Part shown: positions 24,071 through 34,333 of the stretch, in pieces
Position numbering within the stretch: position 1 is the first letter of the stretch
Layout: each line of letters begins with the position of its first letter
Assembly (NCBI GenBank): GCA_035610835.1
Contig: CM069457.1
Span: 22,872,658 to 22,936,657 of the forward strand
Length of the DNA stretch: 64,000 nucleotides
Direction of reading: 5' to 3'
Source: Ophiura sarsii
Lineage: Eukaryota > Echinodermata > Ophiuroidea > Amphilepidida > Ophiuridae
Translations under genes and position numbers: made by a program
Notes under the pieces: generated by a model
What the model saw: the letters and a program-made list of their open reading frames with translations, nothing else
Databases searched by the model: none
What the model was told of the DNA's origin: nothing

Positions 24071-24672
24071 CAGAGAATATTAATTCGTCAAAAAAGGGGT
24101 CTTATTTGACAAATTAAACATTTGTCATGGAAGGTTCGTCAGTTAAACAATATTTTGTAATGCTAAACAATTATTTTTAATGATAATTTACCAATTAGTA
24201 GTATTTTTAATTGAATTTTCAACATAGCAAATATTTTCACGACTCATAAATATTTGATTTTCAATGACAAATGAATGAATGACAAATGAATGACAAATTA
24301 AATGACAAATTAAAAGAATATTTTTTAATCAATAATTAGTCATTTAATATGAATGACAAAATTAAATGACTAATCTTAATTTGTAATTTTATTGATGATA
24401 AGTAATTTTAATTTGTAATTTTATTGATGATAAGTAATTTTAATTTGTCATTTAATTTGTCATTCATTCATTCATTAAAAGTTAAATATATTTCAGTCAA
24501 GCAAAATGTTTGTTACGATGAAAATTAACTAGAAACACTCTAAATTGTTCTTTTAGCATCACAAATAAATGTACACCATTACAGAATATTTCAAACAAAC
24601 CTGCCATTTTGGATGACAAGTTTTTAATTTGTCAAATAAGACCCCTTTTTGACGAATTAATATTCTCTGTGA
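24071..24672. mobile_element. MITE with about 49-bp TIRs, 3' of the recombinase gene
   Basis: CACAGAGAATATTAATTCGT at the left end is repeated inverted at the right end, and the match extends through GGGGTCTTATTTGACAAATT. The interior is built from short words ATGACAAATTAA and their complements. It ends 68 bases from the recombinase stop codon and lies wholly inside the TTAA element. Confidence 0.85.
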
Positions 24673-24739
24673 TGCTATCACATTCTCTTGATTTCATTTC
24701 AATATTTTTCATACGTTTTCTAACGTTTTCCAGTTCAAT

Positions 24740-25937
24740 TTATAAATTAAAGTTCAGTGTTAGTGAAATGTGCTTGGTAGCACCAGGAAGACCTGTATTT
24801 TTAATGACACTTGAAACAGACTGATGACGTGCTTGATTATTATCTTCATCCGGTTCATTACTTACATTACTGCTACCGCTTGGGCTTGGATTAGCTACTG
24901 TTAGTCCTTGGACGACGGCGTTTACCTTGCGCTTTAAGGTGTCGGTTGTGCGCTTGTAATTCCGGACTGCATTGGATCTGTGTCCAGTGACTTCACATAT
25001 TAATTGTTCATCAATTTGCTCATCATAGAGCCTTGATGCAGCAGTAGCGCGTAGAGAATGGTTTGTACGATGTCCAGATAGGCCTCCCTTTTTGCACAGT
25101 TCTGAGACAACCTGGGAAAGCTTGTGTCTGCCAATTGGTGTTGCTGCATACCAGATTGCGCCCTTAGGCTTGGCGAGGGGTCGTAGATAAAACCCATTTG
25201 GTTTGTTTTCCGGGCAGTGGTACGTGTATTTCTTAAAGAGAGTAACAAGGCAACGTTTTCTGTCTTTCTTATTCTCATATGCATCAACTACCTTCGGCTT
25301 AATTTTGCGATGCTTCAAACCGCCCTGATTGGTCTTAGAGCAATCCTCTGAGTATCGGAGGAAATTGTTTCCTGTACTGTCTGTTAAGAGTTCAAGCTGG
25401 GGCTCTTTCCATCTTAAACTCCTGTGCTCCTGGCCACCACGCAATGCGAAATTTAACCAAACCATGTAAACCAGGGTGTTAAGAAGTTGGGTAGGATTTG
25501 ATGATCCAAGGATTTCACTTTTCCATAGCATGTCCTCCTCGTCCACTGTGATAACTTGGACTTGTTTTGTATGTGCCCCTATACCAGACTGGGCACGCTC
25601 CTGCATTTTTCTGTCCAGTGTGTTTTTAAGTTCCAGAAAAGCAGGATCATTCAGGAACTTGTAGGCTATTCCCTTCAGTTCGAAATGCAGCTGGAAACAA
25701 ATAACCATCTCGTGAAGTGTGTTTCCAGGGTAATGTTCACCATTATGCTTTTTTACCTCACAAAGAAACCTAGATATTGAATAATTCAATTCGTCTTTCG
25801 TCATATTGTCGAGATGTACATTGATGGAACTTATGTTGAGGGATGGGTTCGATGAAGCTTGTATGTTTCTCTCTTTTTGCCACTGGTTAAAGAGGTTGAC
25901 AGCCCAACGGATTTTCCTCTCTGTACCATCAGATAAT
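24740..25937 (-). CDS. Crypton-type (DUF3504-like) tyrosine recombinase, exon 2
   Basis: This exon carries the whole catalytic domain. With exon 1 the predicted protein is 496 residues. The exon opens RLSDGTERKIRWAVNLFNQW, the start of the SAM-like DNA-binding region, after an acceptor TTTATGCAG preceded by a T-rich tract. Catalytic residues by joined numbering: R264 (in LRGGQEHRSLRW), a candidate K306, H391 and R394 (HSLR), H417 (TGH) and nucleophile Y425 (VRNYKR). All key positions are present with no stop or frameshift, so it may be active. Enzymes of this family cut and rejoin DNA through a 3'-phosphotyrosine. The Ser/Asn-rich tail after about 445 looks disordered. Confidence 0.88.
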
Positions 25938-26105
25938 CTGCATAAACGAGAAAAAAACCCAGGAAATAACTGTAACTATATAGCACCAAGAAAATGTTCT
26001 TACAATAACAAGAAACTGAAACGCAAGTAGTGTAAATAGTACGACAAAATATATTTAGGTGGTGTCTTGTGTGGCAAGATAATTATGAAAATATATATGA
26101 AGAGC

Positions 26106-26318
26106 TATGTTCCAAAAGGGATCAACTCCATATAAGTGAAATTAAGGATGTTGCACTTCTTTGATTATGCTAATTTTCTGCCATATGAAAGATAGGCTAC
26201 TATTATAATACGTGTAAGCTTAAAAATGGTTTGATTTCATTTGTTTAATTTTCACCGTATTTCTTATGTCATTCTTTATTTTGGGAAACTAGTGGAGTTG
26301 ATCCCTTTTGGAACATAA
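26106..26318. mobile_element. MITE in the recombinase intron
   Basis: TATGTTCCAAAAGGGATCAA and its inverted copy bracket about 213 bases. A third diverged fragment (GGTGGAGTTAATCCCTTTGC) lies near 26775, still within the intron. Confidence 0.7.
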
Positions 26319-27035
26319 ATGTTTCGACCAATTTGTAAAAAAACCACTTTACTAAACAATCGTTATTTTCAATTAAGGAACACCTGAAAGACATTATCAA
26401 ATCACATTGAAAACAGAAATCCGAATTCAAATACCTTTTTTTAAAGTATGACATTTTGTTTTTTCTTGAAAAAAACCTGAAAACTTTGACAATTTGGCAC
26501 ATTTTTGAAATAAAAACACTTCTGTTTGTGCGCAATTTTATTAACAATTATCCCATACATTTTACGTTTTCTTCATTGCATTTCATTAAGGACATTCTTA
26601 TCGATGTTTTACCATGATAAAAGAACCATATTTCTACCATTTTGGCTTACTAAATAGTGAATTATATTCAAATTTCCGGAAATTACCGGACATTTCCTGA
26701 AATTAGATCAAAGTGTAACATATGTATTTCGGAACTCTCTTTCATGTTCTGCACCTAACTCAATTTCGACAAAAGGTGGAGTTAATCCCTTTGCTTTTGG
26801 AATAGAGCTTTTCATATTTTGTGTTCATTTTCATTTTGCGGTTTCTTTCCAAAACATGCCTCGTTTGTGATTTATCATGTTTATTGTCATGATCTTAATA
26901 TGATTTTACAACATGTTGATTCGTTATCGTACAAACCGTCTTTATAGAAGACCACCACCCTTACAAATTGACTAAAGAGAGCAAGTGAATATTGTCAGAT
27001 TTATAATAGTATTCTAAAATAAATTAATAATGTAC

Positions 27036-27328
27036 CTTCGTCTAGAAATGTTGGCCATTTCTTCGTCATTGACTGGTTTGTCGAATCGAGAAGGTCCCGA
27101 CGGAACCGTAGCACTCTTTTCTTTCTCCTCCATAGCCAGGCTTGCCGCGATCAATTCATCATCCGATATATCGGAAACCGCTGGATAGAATTTCTCGGTT
27201 TCTTTTTCCACGTTTTCATTAGGAAACACATCATCATAATTTATTTCATCATTTCCATCACTATCATTCATTTCATTTCGAAACGAATTTTGTGTCAGAA
27301 ATATATCGGAGTCGCTTTCGCTTGCCAT
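27036..27328 (-). CDS. Crypton-type tyrosine recombinase, exon 1 (N-terminal acidic region)
   Basis: Starts at ATG 27328 (MASESDSDIFLTQNSF), runs 97 codons plus two bases and ends at a donor AAG|GTACAT. The encoded region is strongly acidic (Asp/Glu-rich) with no recognised fold. Splicing to the acceptor at 25937 keeps the frame: the split codon gives Arg, then LSDGTERK. The 1.1-kb intron (25938-27035) is A/T-rich and holds a MITE. The exon pairing is a prediction from phase and open frames. Confidence 0.75.
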
Positions 27329-27729
27329 CTTTACTAGTCAATACCCAGAGTCAGAATGAGTTTATAATATCTTCAAGAATAATTTCACTATCGTCTCTTT
27401 AAAATTACGTAATTTATCAATGAATATGACTACATAATCAATTTATATCTTTCAAGTTTCTTTAAAGTTACAACACTTATCATATACTTTCCTTAATATG
27501 TGGTTATGCAAATGTCATTGCCTCTTTTCAAGGGCCTATAATGCATTGGCTATAATGTCATTGCCCTTCAAGGGTCAATAATGTATTGGCGTGTTTTTCA
27601 CTACATTCGTAAGGGTATTGGTGTGTTTTTCACTACATTCGTAAGGACAATGCAAATCATGTCAGCAGCTCATGCAAAATTATCCTGAGAAATCAAAAAC
27701 AATTGTATGACGTCCTAGATGTGCGTTAA

Positions 27730-27836
27730 GTCGGATAATGGCCTCGTATTCACGCCATTCGTGGAAAAGAATTGTCCTCGGCCTGCGGCCTCGGACAATT
27801 CTTTTCCACGAATGTCGTGATACTCGTCTATTATCC
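27730..27836. mobile_element. 107-bp hairpin MITE with TTAA flanks
   Basis: Almost the whole sequence folds on itself: GGAAAAGAATTGTCC pairs with GGACAATTCTTTTCC around a GGCCTGCGGCC centre. TTAA stands on both sides (27726-27729, 27837-27840). It abuts the recombinase element, and its ACGCCATTCGTGG word resembles that element's sub-terminal CGCCATTCGTAA, so it may be mobilised by the same system. Confidence 0.8.
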
Positions 27837-28422
27837 TTAACGTAATATCCTACTTGACTATTATATCATCCGTAATGCTCTACCTTCAGTCTGGAAATCG
27901 ATGCGCAATACAAACGTCCATGTCAACACAGATATTTCTTTCAATGGCATACTGATTGATATTTGTTCTACAAAGATTTTCAGACAGGAAATTCTTAAAT
28001 TCATTGCTACTCCCCCAATATGCCAAAACCTGTGGATAAGACGTTTTCCGAATTTCATATTCAATTGGAAATCTATCTGGAAAGCAATTCTAAACTGCAC
28101 CCATGAAGCAAGGTTGATAACACTCAATTGGAAAATTCTTCATAACATCTACCCAACAAAAATTTTGCTTCACAAAATGAGTAAAGAACCATCCAATATG
28201 TGTAATACATGTAATGTAATAGACTACACAGAACATTTCTTTTACTTCTGTAAAAAAGTTAAAGTTATTTGGGATTACGCAGAAAATGTCGTATCTGCAA
28301 AAGTAAGCTTTGTTTTTAAATTCGATGTTGCAAAGGCTATTTTTGGGGTCCATAACTACAAGATTTTTGATAACAATTTCATCAACTATGTTGGTGCTAT
28401 TGCTAAACTTTGTATAAGTTAA
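27837..28422 (+). pseudogene. LINE ORF2: C-terminal domain with zinc motif
   Basis: The homology starts at YYIIRNALPSVWKS and runs to the stop at 28422. It contains LNWKILHNIYPTKILLHKM and the C-x2-C..H-x4-C motif MCNTCNVIDYTEHFFYFC, the usual ending of L1/Tx1 ORF2. Apart from the stop at the TTAA join it is open throughout. The 3' UTR follows at once and is split by the 5.5-kb element at 28615. Confidence 0.88.
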
Positions 28423-28614
28423 TTCAGATATGGTAACCACCCAAATCTGCTATTTCTCTTCGAATCTGAATTAAAAATACGCAAGGTTATTTAATTGTGA
28501 TGTAATGATATTGTATGTTATATTACTTATTATTTAATATCATAAATAGAAATATTCAATGATTTGTAATTTATGTAAGTTATTACGTAAAGCTTTAAAG
28601 CTGACATGATGTGT

Positions 28615-28847
28615 CAATAAAAAATGTTAGCCATAAAGGGCTAAGTGATGTTATTGTATAGCATTAGTAGTTTCGTTCCCTCCGTTCACAAACTGGAACA
28701 GCAGCGCCCTCATATAGCATATAGGATTCATTCTGCATAAGTTGTATGTGACAACCAGTAATGCTACGGAGGTATTTCACTTGCTGGGCTGCAATCACAG
28801 CCTATACTACAAAACAAACTTTCTCGGGTGGTGTTATGTTGAGTTAC
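28615..28847 (+). repeat. Split direct repeat A1
   Basis: 233 bases, from CAATAAAAAATGTTAGCC to GGTGTTATGTTGAGTTAC. It matches A2 over its whole length with no difference noticed by eye. Confidence 0.9.
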
Positions 28848-28900
28848 TTCTAACTATTCTGACATATTTCTCCTTTTACGTGGAATTTATAAGCATTATG

Positions 28901-28957
28901 CCACCAAGGAAGAGAGGAAGACCAGGAAAGAAATCGGCTTTAACAGCAGCTAAGTAA
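28901..28957 (+). pseudogene. Possible start of a lost ORF1 (AT-hook-like)
   Basis: Nineteen codons just after A1 read MPPRKRGRPGKKSALTAAK and stop. The RGRP core is AT-hook-like, and the position just inside the left repeat is where the first ORF of an intact DIRS/Ngaro element would begin. It may be chance; nothing downstream continues it. Confidence 0.3.
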
Positions 28958-29009
28958 TTGGTCACTTTCTCAGGTTATAATATAAATAAATAGTTTAGTC
29001 AATAGCTGG

Positions 29010-29660
29010 GTACTAGGCTGGCCTTCGGCTTCAATAGGGGTCAACCCCCTCCCCCGCTATAGTACCGGACTAGTTAGAATATTACCATATTTAGGCCCAC
29101 CTGACGGACGTTACGTACAACAATGTAGTCACGATGGACATGGCCTATTTGGTTCATAAGTGCTAAGCTTGCCTTTCCGCTTCAATAGGGGCCAAACCCC
29201 GCCCCCGCTATAGCACCAGTTAAAGTAGTTAAAATAAAAATATTGTTTAGGCCCACCTGACTGACGATATAACAATATCTAGATGGACATAGCCTATTCG
29301 ATTCATCCCCCTTTTGCTTGGCATTCTGCCTTAGACAGCATCACAAAAAAGGGCAGAACTCAGGGAGCAGGGATAGTATGCAGTTGTATACACTTTGTGG
29401 TTACATCACATACGCCTAACCGTATATTGTAGTCACTTCCACAAGTTACAACGTTCTCGCATACACACGGCCTATTCGATTCATCCCCTTTTTGCTGGCA
29501 TTCTGCCTTAGACAGCATCACAAAAAAGGGGTAGAACTCAGGGACTAGGGATAGTATGCAGTTGTACACTTTAGTGGTTACATCACATACTCCTAACGGT
29601 ATACGATTGTAGTCACTTCCACGTACAAGTTACAACGTTCTCGCATACACACCCAACTAG
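29010..29660. repeat. Two pairs of tandem duplications inside the split-repeat element
   Basis: A block containing GCTTCAATAGGGG, CCCGCTATAG and TTTAGGCCCACCTGAC is repeated with a period of about 150 bases (from 29013 and 29163). Next to it, the block starting GATTCATCCCC and containing GGCATTCTGCCTTAGACAGC is repeated with a period of about 175 bases (29310 and 29480). No coding signal. Confidence 0.75.
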
Positions 29661-32600
29661 ATGGCCGAGACCTTCCTGACGGTTCCTACAACCCGAAGGA
29701 CTCAAGGTCTCCCGGGTAGTATTTGGTTTTCAACCTCACAATACACACACCCATGTCACAGGGATTTACTATGTGTGTTGTCTTTTTTCGCTCATGCCCC
29801 ATCTTAGGGCTACGGTACACACATTACAGTATATACCCGTACCAAGTTTTTGCACTCTCTGGGGTAGTTACATCACGGTATGTTACGCACTGTGCCACAT
29901 ATGCACCTTCCACATCCCTATCAGAGTTTGCATTTTCATGGTATTACGACGCTTATAACTAAGTTAGGATAAAATTGTATCTCTCTTAATTTTAAGTAGG
30001 AAAACCGCAGTTCTAATTCGACATAACAAACAATGATATATTAAAGTCGTCACCCCCTTCCCCGGGTTGGTCTTATATTATGACTTACGAAATTCGGCTA
30101 ATACAGTGTGTATAGAGATATACTTCACATCACCTCTGACCTGTCATAAGTACACGGACGCGAAATAGTGGGTACATCTGCAAGTTCAATTAACAAACCT
30201 CCTTGCCAATATCTGCTAATACTACGCTGCAAACGCGGTGTCTTGTCACGTGTGACCTGCTACTATGGTTGTTTAAGTTCAATATCAGTTCACCAGTTAT
30301 TCTTTCTGCCGTAATATTAGAACGACTAGTCCGGGTGCCTTGTGCCATAGGCTCTAGGATTAGTAATTGAGGTAATATAGGGGCCGATATTTTCAGTTAG
30401 TTTGAACACATTTGCAAAGACCTGCGAGCTATCACTCTGAAATGTGGCTCGCTGTCAGCTATACTGGAGGTAAACCCTAGGAGTTTTCCCCCCAGTTACC
30501 ATGGTTACATAGTCGAAAATAGACAAAACAGCCATGTCGGGGGAATTATTAAAATTGCGTTATCGCCAGCCTGGGTGCGGTACAATAGATGGTGAATTTA
30601 ATACTATGGCGAGTATTTGCCGTAATGATGACGCTCGTTGGTATTACGACATTTAGAATTAAGTTATAATAACATAACACGGTATTTAATTTATAGTGTA
30701 TAGCTATCAGAATATGAAGGAAGACCGCGGGTCACTAATTTAACATCGAACTAAGATGCCATCTAAGAAGGTGCCCCCTTCCCCCGGATTCGTCGCATTA
30801 TAATAACTGTACACCATTTTCTACCAATACAGTGTATAGGCATACTTTGTATAACCTCTAACCTTGCGAATATGGGTTCAATTGTAGGCACATCTATGTC
30901 TATTGAGAAATCTTTCTGTACCAATATCTGCTAATACTGCGCTTTATAGACATACTTCATGTCACCTCTGACCTGGTATTAAGTGAAGTAAAGTTCATTG
31001 CCAGTTACCAATGGTTACACAAAGGTCCACCAATCTCTTAACTGTCAACTGGAATAATAATTGTAGTAAGTATGATAAGTCGAATCTTTAACCTATGTGC
31101 TTTAGAATAATGAATGTAGTCAAGAAAAAACTATGCCTACAATGGCGTAGAATAATCCCGAGAATACTGACTAAGATATGAGTAATAGTCGTTATACTAC
31201 TTTAACACACTCATAAGGTGTCATCGCGAAACTCACCAGTTCTATAGATGAGGTGACCGTTGTTTACATCCAATGTTTATCAACAAACGCAACGGGCGAA
31301 GGGACTGGACTGTCGATACACGCTTGAGGGAACAGCATATGACCACAACACTGTCCGCTATGCCGTATTGCCCTTTATAATGCTTTGGCGCGAGTTTTAA
31401 AAGCACGGGTCCTAAACAAAACATGATTCGCGCGCAAAGAACAATAGCAACTAGCCAAGTTTTGCCCGATGTGACGTCACCTGTCACCCCATCTATACCG
31501 ACATGACCGATATCTAAAGGGCCCTCGGTCACTTACACGGAGGTGTCCCGTAGGGACCTAAGGCTTCCCTACACCTAAATTAAGCACTCACTTGAACGCG
31601 CTATATTGTCATTCAACCAACTCCAGCAATATCGTCTGTTTTCCGTCGCGGGAGCTCTATAGGGTCCACAGCCGTGCCTAAACAGCTCCCTCGGGACCAA
31701 GGTTTTAAGTATAAATGTATAGTCCACGGATATGTCCCCTCTAAGGCTTACACAGCTCGTACATTCTGTTTGAAGCACTCATCACTCTGGTCACTTACAT
31801 CTAACATCAGCACCTCGTGATCCTAATCGACAACTAACGTTCAAGTTCACCTACTAAGTCAGTCACGGAAGTTAGCGATATCTAATGTTTCACAGTAATA
31901 CAACAGATTTGTCTATTAGTGCCTCGTCTCAAATCTCTGGTCTTCGCGACAACACTATGTTATATTCCCCGACCATCATGACCATTTACAGAGCGCGATG
32001 ATGCTAATGGCTTATTTGTCGGGTCACCAAATTGCGACCTTTTTCATGTACTAGTTCTAGTATCGTTTGAGTTAATATCAAAAAATAATCATGTTCTATA
32101 CCGCGGTAAGAATCTGGTTTCTTATCACCACGAAATTGCGGTCACGAAATAATGTAAGTTGCATACCCATTAGCCTACAGAATGGTATTATGTAGTAATA
32201 TATGTAGATGGTACGTCCAAGGACGTTCACAACGCGACGCTGGATCGAGGTCTGAAGTCCCGGAAGGAATATATTTCTTCACCCGGTTCAAGTTTCATGG
32301 GCTGTGAAGCATTTAATAGGTATACGGGTATACATCAGGTAAAATAAAGGGATTCAAAATGTATAATTTACAGAAGAGTAGCCTCGTCGCTATGCCGGGG
32401 AATCTTACTGCGCGCCTTACTCCTGGCCCTATACCGTCAAAGGTCAGTGCACTCATTGGATCGGGTTATCATGGTTAATAGCCAAAAACAAAACAAAAAA
32501 CAAAACAGAAACGTCTGCACGTTTCCGCGAGGCACCCATGAGGTACCCATGCGCACATCATCCACACTTCTCTAGGTAGTTTGACGCTAACGCTAGACCA

Positions 32601-32910
32601 TAGGGCTGAGGGTCAAATGAAGAAATTCGAGATAAAAAAAAAGGTCTATTTAATCTATGAGAAAACAATCCTAATGATTACAGGTGTAAGTCTACGCCAC
32701 GCCACGCCAGCCAATACGATATGGCCACCAACAATCACGCACATTGGTCTCCCATGGACTGATGCGATCATTCATTATCGATCATATACAAATACGAGAG
32801 CATACTCAAGGCTCTCTCGACCATCAATCGGTAAACACACTCAGATTAGCGTCTTTAAAGTTCAAATGACTGTCAGTGGGTCATTTCATACATCAACGTC
32901 AGCCTCCCCG
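29661..32910. other. Non-coding interior of the split-repeat element
   Basis: Apart from the MITE at 31245-31495 there is no recognisable gene. Open frames are short and match no family known to me. Short repeats such as ATACTTCA(C/T)(A/G)TCACCTCTGACCTG occur near 30122 and 30952. The G+C and CpG content looks clearly higher than in the surrounding LINE and intron sequence. Confidence 0.6.
31245..31495. mobile_element. MITE, TAGATGAGGTGACCG family, copy 2
   Basis: Left end TAGATGAGGTGACCGTTG, right end the inverted GTCACCCCATCTA, flanked by TA. The first 26 bases are identical to copy 1 at 13723; the middle differs in length and sequence. Confidence 0.75.
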
Positions 32911-32914
32911 AGGC

Positions 32915-33410
32915 TAATTATTGGATCGTAATCTATTGTGCATACTTGCTTTGATAGCCTCCCCAGGTCCATTAGGATCATACGTTATACTAGTACAAGT
33001 TTCGCGTCATACCCTGACGTCAGATAGCAATACCCGTCCCCACACACATTAAAGTCAGCCTTCCTGAAGCCTATGACCATCCGCTGTCATCACATATTTA
33101 CGCAGCCTCCCCGAGGTCCGGGTGACTATCTGTCAACACATACATCTACGGCAGCCTCCACAAGGCTCTTATGACCACCCGTCATCACGCAGAGGTAGTG
33201 CGTCAGCCTCTACGAGGCTGTTATGACCACCCGTCATCACACATAGTTACGACAGCCTCCACGAGGCTCCTATGGCCACCCGTCATCACACTTACGTCAG
33301 CCTCCACGAGGCTCCTATGACCACCCGTCATCACGCATAGGTACATCAGCCTCCACGAGGCTCCTATGACCACTCGTCATAACACATATTTACGTCATCC
33401 TCCACGATGA
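32915..33410. repeat. Tandem stem-loop array (CAGCCTCCACGAGGCT), about nine copies
   Basis: CAGCCTCCACGAGGCTCCTA or a variant recurs near 32921, 32949, 33057, 33104, 33153, 33205, 33253, 33297 and 33349, becoming regular (about 45-52 bases) towards the right, with CTATGACCACCCGTCATCAC between. AGCCTC and GAGGCT in each copy can pair as a short hairpin. The array ends at B1. Confidence 0.8.
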
Positions 33411-33418
33411 CCGCCCGT

Positions 33419-33630
33419 CGCCTGGGTTAGCTACAGGGGCCTTTCCCTTGGCCCCTGCACGCTCCCCCACTACGAGGCTGCCATGCTCATGATTTGGTCG
33501 CCGGTTGCTCCAACAACACTCACGTTATAGGCAGCCTCTTTCCCAGACAGGCAAATTGATAAGATTAGTATTCATGCATTCCTTTCAGGATCCATTATTG
33601 GGTCCATCGTTTAAAAGCAGCTAGGCAATA
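33419..33630 (+). repeat. Split direct repeat B1
   Basis: Starts CGCCTGGGTTAGCTACAGG and ends CTAGGCAATA, overlapping the first bases of A2. It differs from B2 at only about two positions by eye (CAGACAGG/CAGACGGG and AGCAGCT/AGAAGCT). Confidence 0.9.
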
Positions 33631-33858
33631 AAAAATGTTAGCCATAAAGGGCTAAGTGATGTTATTGTATAGCATTAGTAGTTTCGTTCCCTCCGTTCAC
33701 AAACTGGAACAGCAGCGCCCTCATATAGCATATAGGATTCATTCTGCATAAGTTGTATGTGACAACCAGTAATGCTACGGAGGTATTTCACTTGCTGGGC
33801 TGCAATCACAGCCTATACTACAAAACAAACTTTCTCGGGTGGTGTTATGTTGAGTTAC
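33626..33858 (+). repeat. Split direct repeat A2
   Basis: Second copy of A1; begins at the CAATAA that closes B1. It is followed by 68 unique bases before B2. Confidence 0.9.
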
Positions 33859-33926
33859 CTTCCCACCCACCACTTGGGGCGGTTACACTGAAACAGGCAC
33901 CCACAGGAAAGAGACTGCAGATTGGG

Positions 33927-34139
33927 CGCCTGGGTTAGCTACAGGGGCCTTTCCCTTGGCCCCTGCACGCTCCCCCACTACGAGGCTGCCATGCTCATGA
34001 TTTGGTCGCCGGTTGCTCCAACAACACTCACGTTATAGGCAGCCTCTTTCCCAGACGGGCAAATTGATAAGATTAGTATTCATGCATTCCTTTCAGGATC
34101 CATTATTGGGTCCATCGTTTAAAAGAAGCTAGGCAATAA
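33927..34139 (+). repeat. Split direct repeat B2
   Basis: Second copy of B1; its terminal CAATAA is the right edge of the element, after which LINE 3' UTR resumes with TGGAATATGG. Confidence 0.9.
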
Positions 34140-34290
34140 TGGAATATGGAGGATATGATATATAATTATGATGATACATTTGTTTACTATACCATTTATT
34201 GTAACTTCTTTTATGTAACATTTTTGTGATGTGATGTAAGGACAACATGGATGATTAATATTATGTATAAAGAAAAAAAAAGAAAAAAAA
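34140..34290 (+). other. End of LINE 3' UTR and A-rich tail
   Basis: After the split-repeat element the LINE 3' UTR resumes and ends ATGTATAAAG followed by A-rich sequence (34268-34290). The next bases belong to the intron of the minus-strand lectin gene, whose exon donor is 44 bases away. Confidence 0.65.
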
Positions 34291-34333
34291 TGGTATTAAA
34301 TGTCATTCCTTAAGAATTAAAACAACAACTCAC

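Larger units (their letters stand above)
23079..27725. mobile_element. TTAA-flanked TIR element carrying a Crypton-type tyrosine recombinase
   Basis: The element starts CGCACACCTATGACGTCATG and ends with the inverted CATCTAGG-type copy (ATGACGTCCTAGATGTGCG); about 26 bases of imperfect TIR. TTAA stands on both sides (23075-23078, 27726-27729). The sub-terminal regions share CATTCGTAA words on both sides (23156-23250 and 27600-27650). The only substantial gene inside is a two-exon tyrosine recombinase on the minus strand. Known Cryptons generally lack TIRs, so the combination is unusual. It may be cargo, a nested Crypton, or a true TIR element moved by a tyrosine recombinase. Confidence 0.7.
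28615..34139 (+). mobile_element. Split-direct-repeat (DIRS/Ngaro-type) element without RT or recombinase
   Basis: The order is A1 (28615-28847), interior, B1 (33419-33630), A2 (33626-33858), B2 (33927-34139). A1/A2 and B1/B2 are nearly identical direct copies. CAATAA stands at the left end of A1, at the B1-A2 junction and at the right end of B2, as expected when a circular intermediate recombines at a short core shared with the target. This arrangement is diagnostic of Ngaro/PAT-like tyrosine recombinase retrotransposons. The 4.6-kb interior lacks RT, RNase H and recombinase, so the element is non-autonomous. It interrupts the 3' UTR of the LINE. Confidence 0.8.
2816..34290 (+). mobile_element. 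L1/Tx1-like LINE dismembered by nested insertions
   Basis: The pieces are collinear on the plus strand: possible 5' leader (2816-2912 and 6562-6585), ORF1 (6586-7536), ORF2 segments (15320-15507, 17023-18295, 18642-19914, 21598-21730, 22957-23078, 27837-28422), 3' UTR (28423-28620, 34134-34264) and an A-rich tail (34265-34290). At several junctions, removing the insert plus one target duplication joins LINE coding sequence at the expected homologous position. The 5' limit is uncertain, and assigning ORF1 and ORF2 to one copy is inferred from order, strand and spacing. The element lies downstream of the F5/8 type C exon of the minus-strand host gene, probably in an intron. Confidence 0.75.
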
